Below, piece after piece: positions 35,579 through 44,652 of a stretch of DNA of 58,274 nucleotides (position 1 is its first letter; the number at the start of each line of letters is the position of its first letter). A program made the translations under genes and the position numbers. The stretch lies in NCBI GenBank assembly GCA_945861275.1, contig CAMATZ010000038.1, positions 1 to 58,274 on the forward strand, written 5' to 3'. The notes under the pieces are model-generated. The model worked only from the letters and a program-made list of their open reading frames with translations, searched no databases and was not told the origin of the DNA. Source of the DNA: Bordetella parapertussis (GTDB lineage: Bacteria > Pseudomonadota > Gammaproteobacteria > Burkholderiales > SG8-41).

Positions 35579-36025
35579 CGCGTGTAGGTTGGGCTGAAAA
35601 AAGGAAGCCCAACACAGTCTCGCAGCCTCACAGCCGATCGCCATCAATGCGCATAACGGATTAGCCGCAGAATGTTGGACTTCGCAATCTTGGCCTAACC
35701 AACAGCGCTTCTGTAATATTAACTTGTTGTTTTTAAAGTATTTTTATAATACGGCCATCATCGCGATCTCGTCGGCGCGCACGCGGCAACCGAGAATGAC
35801 GGCGGCGAGAGAGCCGTCCGCGGAAAAGACGTTTTCGATATCAGACACGCCATGCAATTTAGCGCGCGTCGCGCGGGCCGACTGCACCCTGCCAATGCCA
35901 ACTCTGATCGCGGACGCACATCGTGGGAAACAAATGGATGATGATAGATCGTCCGTGGCGACGAACGCTAACCTGCCGTTCAGGCAGGCTTGCTCGTTGA
36001 TTGCAAATATGCAATCATCCCCAAA
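35579..36025. other. Gene-poor stretch before the PIN toxin
   Basis: It starts with a small inverted repeat (GTAGGTTGGGCTGA with AGCCCAACA). A minus-strand frame (about 35,747-35,930) without a good start ends in SADGSLAAVILGCRV and a few more residues before a stop. It may be a gene remnant that I cannot identify. The 35,715-35,755 part is AT-rich. Confidence 0.4.
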
Positions 36026-36442
36026 ATGCGCGTAGTGATTGATACCGATGTATTCGTTGCGGCATTGCTGGGTGCGGGGGCCGCGAACATGGTTGTAGTG
36101 GCCTGCATAGACGGCAGACTATCGCCGTTGATGGGCGCGGCGCTTTTCGCCGAGTATGAGGATGTTTTGGGGCGGGAGAGGCTGTTTTCAACGGCAAGAC
36201 TATCGCAAAAAGAACGTGAAGCGGTATTCGATATTTTCCTCGGTGTTTGCAGTTGGACGCAAATTTACTACGGTTGGCGGCCCAATCTCACGGATGAGTC
36301 GGACAACCATCTGATTGAACTCGCGGTCGCGGGTGGCGCCGAGGCGATCGTTACGCGAAACGTGCGCGACCTGTCGCGCACGCAATTGCACTTCCCCGGT
36401 TTGGCAGTGCTTACGCCCATGCAGTGTTTGAGGAGGATTTGA
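36026..36442 (+). CDS. PIN-domain toxin-like ribonuclease
   Basis: From the ATG at 36026 (MRVVIDTDVFVAALL) the protein has 138 residues. It has the acidic residues of a PIN nuclease: Asp in VIDTDVFV, Glu in FAEYEDVL, Asp in DESDNHLIELA and Asp in TRNVRDL. It resembles the putative toxin-antitoxin PIN family. Its stop overlaps the start of the next gene (TGATG), so the two form a coupled pair. The toxin comes first, the reverse of the usual VapBC order. Confidence 0.85.
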   Translation: MRVVIDTDVFVAALLGAGAANMVVVACIDGRLSPLMGAALFAEYEDVLGRERLFSTARLSQKEREAVFDIFLGVCSWTQIYYGWRPNLTDESDNHLIELAVAGGAEAIVTRNVRDLSRTQLHFPGLAVLTPMQCLRRI

Positions 36443-36684
36443 TGGCTGCTCTGATTATTCGCCTGCCCGATGCAAAACGTGACCGGCTGAAATTGCTGGC
36501 CCGTTCGCGCAAACTCAGCGTGACCAAGCTGATAGATGAAATGACAACCGCCGCGCTGGCGGAATTCGACGCGCAAACGCGTTTCGAGTTGCGTGCGGCG
36601 CGCGGCGCAGGGCGCGCGAAACGCGGCCTTGCACTGCTTGCCAAGGCGCGTGGACAGAAGACCCGGCCCCGCGCTACCGCGTAG
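36442..36684 (+). CDS. Candidate antitoxin, ribbon-helix-helix type
   Basis: The protein has 80 residues from the ATG at 36442, preceded by a strong AGGAGG-like ribosome site at 36430-36437 inside the toxin gene. The N-terminus (ALIIRLPDAKRDRLKLLA, then SVTKLIDEMTTAAL) has the strand-helix-helix pattern of RHH DNA-binding antitoxins. The C-terminus is basic and alanine-rich. By pairing it should neutralise the PIN toxin and repress the operon, but no operator is evident. Confidence 0.7.
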   Translation: MAALIIRLPDAKRDRLKLLARSRKLSVTKLIDEMTTAALAEFDAQTRFELRAARGAGRAKRGLALLAKARGQKTRPRATA

Positions 36685-36835
36685 ACGGTTTTCTTCAAGG
36701 CTGTTTCCAAGGTCGCGAAGATGATCAACCGCGAGCTGGAGAAGAACAAGAAAGTGATGCCGGCGGAGGGGATGAGTCAAGATTGTAATATGCCCTAAAA
36801 ACAAATACTTACTCTAACTCGCGCAATGAAGCAAT

Positions 36836-37165
36836 GTTAAGCTGCGCGCGCTCGCAGTAACTTCGCTAAAGCGCTCCTCGGCGGCTCCAGAGTTCCCGAC
36901 CATCGCCGAGTCCGGCTATGCGGGCTTCGAAGTTACGAATTGGTACGGATTGCTCGCGCCGGCAAGGACGCCGGCGGCGATCATCCGCAAGGTACATCTC
37001 GAAACAGTCAAGGCGCTCGCGCTCCCCGACCTGCGCGCCAAACTCGCCGATCTGGGTCTCGAAGTAATCGGCAACTCGCCCCATGAGTGCGCCGCGTTAA
37101 TCAAGTCCGAAACTCCGAAGTGGGCGAAGGTGATCAAGGACGCGGGCATAAAGCCGGATGAGTGG
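36836..37165 (+). pseudogene. TctC/Bug solute-binding protein, C-terminal remnant
   Basis: The frame reads KLRALAVTSLKRSSAAPEFP and continues through WYGLLAPARTP to AGIKPDEW. These are the signature C-terminal segments of Bug proteins, as in the four intact copies elsewhere in the window. The first 200 residues, including the signal peptide, are missing and the frame runs past the normal end to 37249. It is a truncated relic next to the toxin-antitoxin pair. Confidence 0.8.
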
Positions 37166-37247
37166 CGAAATCATTCAGCGGCATCCTGTCCGCCGTTCAC
37201 TACAAGGTTGGGCGTTGTAGCAAGGGTCGCACCGATCAGAACACTGT

Positions 37248-37364
37248 AACTTGAAGGAGATCCGCCGCTTGCTTGGTGAGAGCGATCCGACTATTACACT
37301 TTCAACCATCAGCAAGGCTGCCGCCGTACTTGGCAAGAACCGGCGTTTAAGGCTCGCGGCCTGA
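37248..37364 (+). pseudogene. Possible HTH-regulator remnant
   Basis: A 38-residue frame (LKEIRRLLGESDPTITLSTI, then SKAAAVLGKNRRLRLAA) ends at a TGA. The pattern resembles the C-terminal half of small XRE-type antitoxin or regulator proteins. There is no clear start, so it is probably a relic. The identification is weak. Confidence 0.3.
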
Positions 37365-37632
37365 CATTCGAATCACTGGCAAGCCTTGATTGTGCCTCGC
37401 GTATAGCAAGCGTAGCCCGGTAGTGCCCCTCATCCTAGCCCTCTCCCCGCAAGCGGGGCGAGGGAACTGTGAAGTGTAGATGTTCAGATACCAATGCCCC
37501 GAAGGGGAAGGGGTATTCTCTTGTAGGCTTGTGCTGTCTTGCTTAAGTAAGTGCCATTCCGCTCTGGACACCTGCTTTCGCCGGTGTGACGGATTCTTGG
37601 AGGCGCCCTTAACTATTACGCCGCCTGCAGCA
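37365..37632. repeat. Dispersed repeat cluster
   Basis: This non-coding stretch contains a C-rich/G-rich hairpin unit (about 37,430-37,515, CCCTCATCCTAGCCCTCTCC and GGGGAAGGGGTAT) and a degenerate unit near 37,555-37,595 (CACCTGCTTTCGCCGGTGTG). Both resemble repeat families found elsewhere in the window. Confidence 0.55.
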
Positions 37633-38442
37633 CTACACCTTTTCCGAAACCAGCTTTTGTATCTCCAGCGCGCGCGCGCGATACTTCGCCGCCTCGTCTT
37701 TGCGGCCCAGCGCCTCGCACACTTCCGCGAGATTGGTCAAGGTGTTTGCCACGCTTTGGCTCATCGACCCCAGCGTCTTTTCTTTCATGGCGAGTGCGCG
37801 GCGCAGCACCGGCTCGGCTTCCCTGTAGCGCTGTTGCATCTGCAGATTGGCGCCCAGATTGTTGAGCGCAGTAGCGGTTTTGGGGTCTTCGCCATGGGCC
37901 TTTTCAAAAATCGGCAGCACGGTGCGCTGTAGTTTCTCGGCCTCGGTGAATTTTTTCTGCGCCTGCACCACGTCGGCGAGATTCAGCATTATCAGCGCGG
38001 TGGCGGGATGCGCTGCGCCCAACATTGTTTCACGCAGCGCCAGCGCGCGCCGGTAGTTTTTCTCGGCTTCTTCATAGCGTTTTTGAAACCGCAGCACCAG
38101 TGCCAAATTGCTCACGCTGGTTTCGGTATTACGATGCGCAGGACCAAAGGATTTTTCCGCCTCTGCCAGGCCCAGACGCGCGAACTGCTCGGCCTTGATA
38201 AGGCTGCCGGCGGTCATGTGCGGAACGACCTGATCGTTGAGCGCCTTCCATTCCGCTTCACCTGCCAGTGCAATGGTGGCGCACAACATACCGCATAGCG
38301 CTGCGAATAATGCACGCCATTTCGTGATGCAAACACCTTTCCCCGGAATACGCTGCGCGCCTTCCGGGCTACAATTCCTGGCCAACTCCCACATCGCACG
38401 CCAACACTTGCCCAACACCTCACACAGTTCACGCATCGGCAA
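37633..38442 (-). CDS. Exported TPR protein
   Basis: The frame has up to 269 residues. The last 170 are kinesin-light-chain-like TPR units (FGPAHRNTETSVSNLALVLR, LGAAHPATALIMLNLADVVQ, HGEDPKTATALNNLGANL). A signal-like segment (WRALFAALCGMLCATIALAG) starts near residue 42, and no ATG lies just before it. The gene begins either at the ATG at 38442/38436, which overlaps the cupin stop, giving a long N-terminal extension, or at a rare codon near 38,325. Such proteins scaffold protein-protein contacts; no function is assigned. Confidence 0.7.
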   Translation of the reverse strand: MPMRELCEVLGKCWRAMWELARNCSPEGAQRIPGKGVCITKWRALFAALCGMLCATIALAGEAEWKALNDQVVPHMTAGSLIKAEQFARLGLAEAEKSFGPAHRNTETSVSNLALVLRFQKRYEEAEKNYRRALALRETMLGAAHPATALIMLNLADVVQAQKKFTEAEKLQRTVLPIFEKAHGEDPKTATALNNLGANLQMQQRYREAEPVLRRALAMKEKTLGSMSQSVANTLTNLAEVCEALGRKDEAAKYRARALEIQKLVSEKV

Positions 38443-38908
38443 GCAACGCCTCCATCTGCAGCAAATAGTGCGCCGCCTGGGGTGAGTCTTCCGCCGGCGC
38501 GAACGGCGCCAGCTCCTCGGGCAAATGCGGCGCGTAGGGACCGCCTTTGGCCTCGAAAATCACCGTCGGCTTGAGCGCCACCGCGGTGTGATAGACACCG
38601 GTCGGTATGCTCACTGCGCGCACCGGGCCGCTTTCGTCAAGCTTCATTTTTCCGGTCACTGTCCCCTGCTCGTCATACAACACCACGCCCAGACAGCCGC
38701 GCACGATGATCATGAATTCTTCCTTGTTCTCACGCAGATGGCGATGCGGCCGCACGTACGAACCCGGCACAATCGCATTCAGCAGGCGCTGGCTCGGATG
38801 GGATTCACGCTCGTGAAAATTCAGGTTCTTGCGCAGCCGTGGCGCGGCGTGCGCCTGCACCAGCAAGTCGTCGATGAGGGCGGTGTCAACCTGCTGAACT
38901 TGGCTCAT
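38429..38908 (-). CDS. WbuC-type cupin metalloprotein
   Basis: The protein has 159 residues. The pattern RLRKNLNFHERESHPSQRLL, followed by PGSYVRPHRHLRENKEEFMI, matches the WbuC cupin family. The metal-binding histidines are in RPHRH, with a glutamate in KEEF and a late histidine in GVYHTAVA. Members are found near surface-polysaccharide genes, but their reaction is not known. Here it overlaps the end of dnaE by 23 bases and the TPR gene by 14, so the three may be co-transcribed. Confidence 0.88.
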   Translation of the reverse strand: MSQVQQVDTALIDDLLVQAHAAPRLRKNLNFHERESHPSQRLLNAIVPGSYVRPHRHLRENKEEFMIIVRGCLGVVLYDEQGTVTGKMKLDESGPVRAVSIPTGVYHTAVALKPTVIFEAKGGPYAPHLPEELAPFAPAEDSPQAAHYLLQMEALLADA

Positions 38909-41900
38909 GGGGATAGAGTAACTTTACGTTTTCGGGTTGCAGCCATTCGGACAGTGAAGCAATCAATTCATCGCGCGGATGCACGTTCCATTGCTCCCCG
39001 AGCGTGACTTCACAGCGCGCATTTTGATTGTAATACTCGACCGCGACCGGGCACGGGCCGTTCAGGTGCGGCGTCAGCAGCGCGCGCAGCTTGTCTCCCG
39101 ACGACTGGCCATTGCAGGTAATTTTCAGGGCGCGCGCAAATTGCTCGCGCGCTTTTTGCAGGTCGTAGAGCTTTTCGGCCGAGATGCGCAGGTTTTCGCT
39201 ATCGTCAAACATGGATTTGCTCACCTTGCCCTCGACCACGATCAGGGTGTCTTCCTTCAGCCAGTGGCGGTGCTGCTCATAGAGTTCGTTGAACACGGTG
39301 AGTTCAAGGCGCGCGTAGCTGTCGTCGAGCACCAGCACGCCCATGCGTCCGCGCCGCGTCATCTGGATGCGCTGACTGACTATAATGCCCGCGAGCATCA
39401 CCGTGTTCGACTGTGCGCTCACCTGATCCAGCCGCGTCGGCGCAAAGCCGCGGAGTTCGGCTTCATAAGTGCGAAACGGGTGCCCCGACAGGTAGTAGCC
39501 GACCGCCACTTTCTCCTGTTTCAAGCGCTCCAGATCACTCCAGCGCCACACTTTGCTCAACTGCGGCGGTGGCCGGTGGTCTTCGACGTCGCCAAACAGA
39601 TTGGTCTGATTCGCGCTGCGGCTCGCCTGCTCCGCGCTTTCCAGTGCCAGGCCCACCGCCGCCAGCACCGCGGCGCGATTGTCATCCACACCGTCAAACG
39701 CACCGGCACGCACCAGCGATTCGACCACACGCCGGTTGACCACGCGATTATCGACGCGGTGACAGAAATCGAATAAATCCTTGAACGGACCGCCTTTGTC
39801 ACGCACCTCGACGATGTGATTGATGGCCCCCTCGCCGCTGCCTTTGATCGCGCCCAGCCCGTAGCGTATGCGCTTTTTATCCACCGGCGCGAAGCGAAAC
39901 CCACCGCTGTTGACATCCGGCGCGAGTACCTCCAGACCGTTGGCACGGCAATCTTCATGCAGCTGCTGCACCTTGTCGGTGTCGTTCATGACCGCCGACA
40001 GGTTGGCTGCCATGAATGCGGCCGTATGATGCGCTTTCAGGTAGGCCGTTTGATACGCCACCAGCGCGTATGCGGCAGCATGCGATTTGTTAAAACCGTA
40101 GCCGGCGAACTTCTCCATCAGGTCAAACAGTTCATCCGCTTTGCGCGGCGTCAGGCCGTTTTTCGCCGCGCCCGCGCCAAAGATACTGCGTTGCTGGGCC
40201 ATTTCCTCGGCATTTTTATGACCCATCGCACGCCGCAACAGATCAGCGCCACCGAGGCTGTAGCCGCCGATGATCTGCGCCATCTGCATCACCTGCTCCT
40301 GATAAATCATGATGCCGTAGGATTCAGCAAGGATGTCTTTGACACGCGGATCGGGATAGTCGAAGCGCTTGCCGTTCTTGCGCTCGCAAAAATCCGGAAT
40401 CAGATCCATTGGGCCGGGACGATACAGCGCCACCAGCGCGATAATGTCGCCGAAGCGGTCGGGGCGCGCGCGCTTCAAAAGATCGCGCATGCCGCGCGAT
40501 TCAAACTGGAATATCGCCGCGGTGTTGGCGGTGGCGAAAATCCTGTACGCGGCCACATCATCCAGCGGCAATTCGTGCAGCGCCAGGGTTGATTGCGGAT
40601 CGAGCTGCTTCACGTAGCGCAGTGCCCAATCGAGTATCGTCAGCGTGGTCAGCCCGAGAAAGTCGAACTTCACCAGCCCGATGGCCTCGACATCATCCTT
40701 GTCGAACTGGCTCACCGCCGAATCCGATGCGTCAGCCACATACAGCGGGCAGAAATCCGTCAATTTTCCCGGCGCGATCAGCACGCCGCCCGCGTGCATG
40801 CCGACGTTGCGCGTGAGGCCCTCGACTTTCTCGGCCAGCGCCAGCAGTTCGCGCACTTCTTCTTCGTTTTGCTCGCGTTCTTTCAACTGCGGTTCCATCT
40901 CGCGCGCCAGCGCCAGCGTCACCAGCTTGCCGGGCATAAACGGAATCAGCTTCGCCAGTTGATCGCAAAAAGTGTACGGCATTTCCAGCACACGCCCGAC
41001 GTCGCGCACCACCGCCTTGGCCGCCATGGTGCCGAAAGTCACGATCTGCGACACGCTGTCCGCGCCATAACGCTGCTTGACGTAATCGATCACCCGGTCA
41101 CGCCCGTCCTGACAGAAATCGATATCGAAGTCGGGCATCGATACGCGTTCGGGATTCAGAAAACGCTCGAACAGCAGGTTGTAGCGCAAGGGATCAAGAT
41201 CGGTAATGCCCAGGCTATACGCCACCAGCGATCCCGCGCCTGAACCTCGCCCCGGCCCCACCGGCACACCGTTATTCTTGGCCCAGTTGATAAAGTCGGC
41301 CACGATCAAAAAGTAGCCGGGAAATTCCATTTGCAGAATGACCTTGATCTCAAACTCCAGACGTTCAAGGTAACGCGGCAATTCTTTTTCACGCGCCTGC
41401 GTGTCGGGATACAAGGCCAGCATGCGCGCCTGCAGGCCCTGGTGCGCGCACACCTTGAGATACTCGTCGAGACTTTCGTGGTTGGGCGTGGGAAACAGCG
41501 GCAGCTTGCTCTTGCCCAGTTCCAGTTGCAGATTGCAGCGCTTGGCGATTTCAACACTGTTGGCAAGAGATTCTGGTAAGTCTTTGAATATATTAATAAT
41601 TTCTTCTTGTTTCAGAAAGTACTGCTGTTCGGTGTAGCGCCTGGGCCGGCGCTGATCCGACAGCATGTGCCCTTCTGAAATACACACGCGCGCTTCGTGC
41701 GCACGGAAATCCTCGGCCCGCAAATATTGCACCGGATGCGTCGCCACCACCGGCAATTTCACCTGTGCCGCGAGCTTAAGCGAACGCTGCACGCAGGTTT
41801 CGACCGGCGCCACCGCAGCACCCGCCGTCATCGCGCCGGGCCCCGGCCGCTGCACTTCAATATAAAAACGCCCCGGAAAAAGCGCCATCCAGCCGCGCGC

Positions 41901-42404
41901 GAGTTTGGCCGCGGCTACAGGGTTATCCGCGATCAAGGCTTGCCCGATATCGCCATGATGCGCCCCCGACAGCGCAATCAGGCCCTCCGTGCAGTTCTCC
42001 GTGCCGTTCTCCGTGGGACGGCTCGTCTCACTAAACCACTCGCGCCTGATTTCGCAGCGGCCGCGATATTGGTTGGAGCGATACGCGCGCGTGAGCAGCT
42101 CACACAAGCGCAGATAACCCGCATGATTTTGCACCAGCAGCAACAAGCGAAACGGCTGGTCGCGATCGCCGTCGTTGGTGAGCCATACATCGCAGCCGAC
42201 AATCGGCTTGATGCCCGCTGCACGCGCAGCCTTGTAAAATTTGACCATGCCGAAAAGATTCGACAGATCCGTCAATGCCAGTGCCGGCATGCCGTCGGCG
42301 GCGGCGGCGGCCACCGCGTCATCGATGCGCACAATGCCGTCAACGATGGAATACTCGCTGTGCAAACGCAGATGGATAAACGTGGGCGCGGACAAAGGCT
42401 GCAT
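38886..42404 (-). CDS. dnaE: DNA polymerase III alpha subunit
   Basis: The protein has 1,172 residues, matching the replicative polymerase. The N-terminal PHP domain begins FIHLRLHSEYSIVDG. The polymerase active site includes VGPGRGSGAGSLVAYSLGIT and the catalytic aspartates in MPDFDIDFCQDGR (near residue 416). The finger/clamp-binding region is followed by a tandem helix-hairpin-helix and an OB-fold domain (VMLAGIIVSQRIQMTRRGRM). The last residues overlap the cupin gene, a close packing that I would not expect from known dnaE loci. Confidence 0.97.
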   Translation of the reverse strand: MQPLSAPTFIHLRLHSEYSIVDGIVRIDDAVAAAAADGMPALALTDLSNLFGMVKFYKAARAAGIKPIVGCDVWLTNDGDRDQPFRLLLLVQNHAGYLRLCELLTRAYRSNQYRGRCEIRREWFSETSRPTENGTENCTEGLIALSGAHHGDIGQALIADNPVAAAKLARGWMALFPGRFYIEVQRPGPGAMTAGAAVAPVETCVQRSLKLAAQVKLPVVATHPVQYLRAEDFRAHEARVCISEGHMLSDQRRPRRYTEQQYFLKQEEIINIFKDLPESLANSVEIAKRCNLQLELGKSKLPLFPTPNHESLDEYLKVCAHQGLQARMLALYPDTQAREKELPRYLERLEFEIKVILQMEFPGYFLIVADFINWAKNNGVPVGPGRGSGAGSLVAYSLGITDLDPLRYNLLFERFLNPERVSMPDFDIDFCQDGRDRVIDYVKQRYGADSVSQIVTFGTMAAKAVVRDVGRVLEMPYTFCDQLAKLIPFMPGKLVTLALAREMEPQLKEREQNEEEVRELLALAEKVEGLTRNVGMHAGGVLIAPGKLTDFCPLYVADASDSAVSQFDKDDVEAIGLVKFDFLGLTTLTILDWALRYVKQLDPQSTLALHELPLDDVAAYRIFATANTAAIFQFESRGMRDLLKRARPDRFGDIIALVALYRPGPMDLIPDFCERKNGKRFDYPDPRVKDILAESYGIMIYQEQVMQMAQIIGGYSLGGADLLRRAMGHKNAEEMAQQRSIFGAGAAKNGLTPRKADELFDLMEKFAGYGFNKSHAAAYALVAYQTAYLKAHHTAAFMAANLSAVMNDTDKVQQLHEDCRANGLEVLAPDVNSGGFRFAPVDKKRIRYGLGAIKGSGEGAINHIVEVRDKGGPFKDLFDFCHRVDNRVVNRRVVESLVRAGAFDGVDDNRAAVLAAVGLALESAEQASRSANQTNLFGDVEDHRPPPQLSKVWRWSDLERLKQEKVAVGYYLSGHPFRTYEAELRGFAPTRLDQVSAQSNTVMLAGIIVSQRIQMTRRGRMGVLVLDDSYARLELTVFNELYEQHRHWLKEDTLIVVEGKVSKSMFDDSENLRISAEKLYDLQKAREQFARALKITCNGQSSGDKLRALLTPHLNGPCPVAVEYYNQNARCEVTLGEQWNVHPRDELIASLSEWLQPENVKLLYPHEPSSAG

Positions 42405-42512
42405 GACGCTATTTTAGCGGCTTGCGCGGGGTTGCTGCATAATCACCGCTCAAGGCCCGCCCGCATTCCAAAAATAGTCCGCCGGGCGCACTCACTCAAA
42501 GAAAAAAAGTAA

Positions 42513-43382
42513 ATGAAAACAAGCCGTTCCGAGTTTCACGCCATCCGCGGCATACGCCACCATGTACGCCTGTGGGGCGACCCCGGCCACCCCAAACTTT
42601 TCTTGCTGCACGGCTGGATGGATGTTTCGGCGTCGTTTCAATTTTTAGTGGACGCGTTTAAACAGGATTGGCTGGTGATCGCACCCGACTGGCGTGGCTT
42701 CGGCTTAAGCGAGTGGACGCGCGAAGGTTACTGGTTTCAGGACTACTACGCCGATCTCGATGCACTGCTCGATATTTATGCGCCAGACGCGCCGGTAAGA
42801 ATCGTGGGGCACAGCATGGGCGGCAATATTGCATGCACGTACGCCGGCATCCGCCCCGAGCGCGTGCAAAAACTCATCTCGCTGGAAGGCTTTGGCGCGG
42901 GGCGCGGCAAACCCGACATGGCGCCCGCGCGCTACCAGCGCTGGCTCAATAACTTGCGCGACCCGCCGACGCTCCGCCCGTACGCCTCATTCGAGGCCGT
43001 TGCCGAACGGCTGCGCAAAAATAACCCGCGCCTGAGCGACGAAAAGGCGCAGTTTCTGGCACGGCACTGGGCGCAAGCGTCAGACCAGGGTGAGATTGTG
43101 TTGCGCTTCGACCCACGTCACAAAATGGTTAACCCGGTGATGAGTCGCCTGGAAGAACTGATGGCTTGCTGGCAGCGTATCACCTGCCCGGTGCTGTGGG
43201 TGGTGAGCAACGCAATCGATATGCGCAACTGGCGCAAGGACACCCCCGATCAACTGGCTGAACGCAAGGGCGCGTTTCGTGATTTCCACGAGGCACTGCT
43301 GGAAGACAGCGGACATATGATGCATCACGACCAGCCGCATAAGCTGGCCGCGATCATCGAGCCATTTTTACTGCGGGAATGA
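42513..43382 (+). CDS. Alpha/beta hydrolase
   Basis: The protein has 289 residues and no signal peptide. The oxyanion segment is LLHGWMDVSASF, the nucleophile elbow GHSMGGNIA (Ser near residue 107), and the histidine lies in DSGHMMHHDQP near the C-terminus. It resembles soluble epoxide-hydrolase/haloalkane-dehalogenase-like esterases, but the substrate cannot be told. It diverges from dnaE. Confidence 0.88.
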   Translation: MKTSRSEFHAIRGIRHHVRLWGDPGHPKLFLLHGWMDVSASFQFLVDAFKQDWLVIAPDWRGFGLSEWTREGYWFQDYYADLDALLDIYAPDAPVRIVGHSMGGNIACTYAGIRPERVQKLISLEGFGAGRGKPDMAPARYQRWLNNLRDPPTLRPYASFEAVAERLRKNNPRLSDEKAQFLARHWAQASDQGEIVLRFDPRHKMVNPVMSRLEELMACWQRITCPVLWVVSNAIDMRNWRKDTPDQLAERKGAFRDFHEALLEDSGHMMHHDQPHKLAAIIEPFLLRE

Positions 43383-43420
43383 CCTTCGTAGCGCGGTGAG
43401 AACTCCGCTACAGGTGGAGG

Positions 43421-43570
43421 TTACTCGACGAAAATATTGGGAAAAGCGAATCCGCCGGTAATCAGCATGACAAAGCACTTGCCCAGCCAGGTAATTTTCT
43501 CGCCGCCGGTCATGTCGCCAAAAGGTTTGCCGGTGAGGGATACGGGTGTGCGTGGTTGCTCGGCTGCCAT
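43421..43570 (-). CDS. Small single-span membrane protein
   Basis: From the ATG at 43570, with an AGGAG ribosome site six bases upstream, the protein has 49 residues (MAAEQPRTPVSLTGKPFGDM at the start). A C-terminal hydrophobic segment (ITWLGKCFVMLITGGFAFPN) could span the membrane once. I do not recognise it. The good ribosome site and the plausible topology support a real gene. Confidence 0.6.
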   Translation of the reverse strand: MAAEQPRTPVSLTGKPFGDMTGGEKITWLGKCFVMLITGGFAFPNIFVE

Positions 43571-43724
43571 GTGAATCTCCTGATGAAGGGTTTTAAGGGG
43601 AATCACCGCACGCCGGCACCGAACATATATGCAACGCTGTTCGATGCCATAACCGCAAGCCGCGCAACAACTCGGCCCGCAGTGTAGCGCAGCCCCCCTT
43701 ACTGTAACCTTACCAGGCTGAATT

Positions 43725-44612
43725 CTATTTACGCGCCCGGGCGGCGTCGAGATGCATGCAAATAGCGCTTATACCTTCGAGAATTCGCGGCGACTGGCGC
43801 TGAATGCCCGCGGGCGCGATGTAGCGGGTGGGTATGGCCCGCAAGGCCGCCAGGGGCATGCGGCGCCATCTGGCGACAAAATCCACCTCGCCGTTGGCGG
43901 AGCCGCCGCCCAATACCACGTCCGGGCGCGCCGCCAGTACCGATTCCAGCGATACCGCAGGCGTGAGCACCGGCACGCCGGCAAACACGTTTTTCCCGCC
44001 GCACAAGGTGATGGCGTCGCTGATGATATGCGCGTCGTTGACGGTCAGCAGCGGCTGATGCCAGATTTCGTAGAACACGCGCGGCGCAGCGTGTTGCGCC
44101 GGTGCGCCGCTGCCGCGTTCGCGCAGCTTTTGCAGCGCCCGCTCGAAATCGTCTGCGGCGCGTTCACCCCTCGCCGGTTCACCCGCAAGGCGGGCCACAT
44201 CACGCAGCAGACGCGAAATATCGGCAAGCCGCGCCGGCTCACTTACCCATACCGGTATACCTAAACGCTCCAGCTTCTCGATATCACCCGCCTGATTGCC
44301 GCTTTTCCACGCCAGCACCAGATCGGGTTTCAGCGTGAGGATGCGTTCAATATCGACGCGCGCGCCATCGCCCACACGCGGCAGGCGCAAGGCTGCGGAC
44401 GGGTAATCGCTGTATTCGCTGACGGCGATAAGCTTGGCGCCAATGCCAGCCGCAAACGCAATTTCGGTGAGGTGCGGTGCGATCGAAATGATGCGCGTGG
44501 CAGGTATGGCGAGGCGCAGCGTCTTGCCGCGATCATCGTGAACTGCCGGCGATGCGGCATGCGCCGCAAGGTGCAGGCCGCAACCCAGAATAATTGCGCC
44601 CACGGACTGCAT
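43725..44612 (-). CDS. Periplasmic cobalamin/metal-chelate binding protein (BtuF-like)
   Basis: From the ATG at 44612 (MQSVGAIILGCGLHLAAHAA) the protein has 295 residues with a signal peptide. The longer frame to 44729 would lie inside aroG. The core matches helical-backbone class III binding proteins: RIISIAPHLTEIAFAAGIG, then SDYPSAALRLPRVGD and ILTLKPDLVLAW. It is closest in pattern to BtuF-type vitamin B12 binders. No ABC transporter or TonB receptor gene is adjacent, so the ligand is open. Confidence 0.85.
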   Translation of the reverse strand: MQSVGAIILGCGLHLAAHAASPAVHDDRGKTLRLAIPATRIISIAPHLTEIAFAAGIGAKLIAVSEYSDYPSAALRLPRVGDGARVDIERILTLKPDLVLAWKSGNQAGDIEKLERLGIPVWVSEPARLADISRLLRDVARLAGEPARGERAADDFERALQKLRERGSGAPAQHAAPRVFYEIWHQPLLTVNDAHIISDAITLCGGKNVFAGVPVLTPAVSLESVLAARPDVVLGGGSANGEVDFVARWRRMPLAALRAIPTRYIAPAGIQRQSPRILEGISAICMHLDAARARK

Positions 44613-44652
44613 CACCACAGCGGCCGCCGGGGTACGCGCAGGCACGCGTCTG

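Noticed and set aside
35747-35930. Minus-strand open frame ending in a short alanine/valine-rich tail
   Set aside because: No good start and no recognisable family; it may be a relic.
36685-36800. Possible continuation of the antitoxin gene or a separate small gene
   Set aside because: A stop ends the antitoxin at 36684; the following frame has no start or ribosome site.
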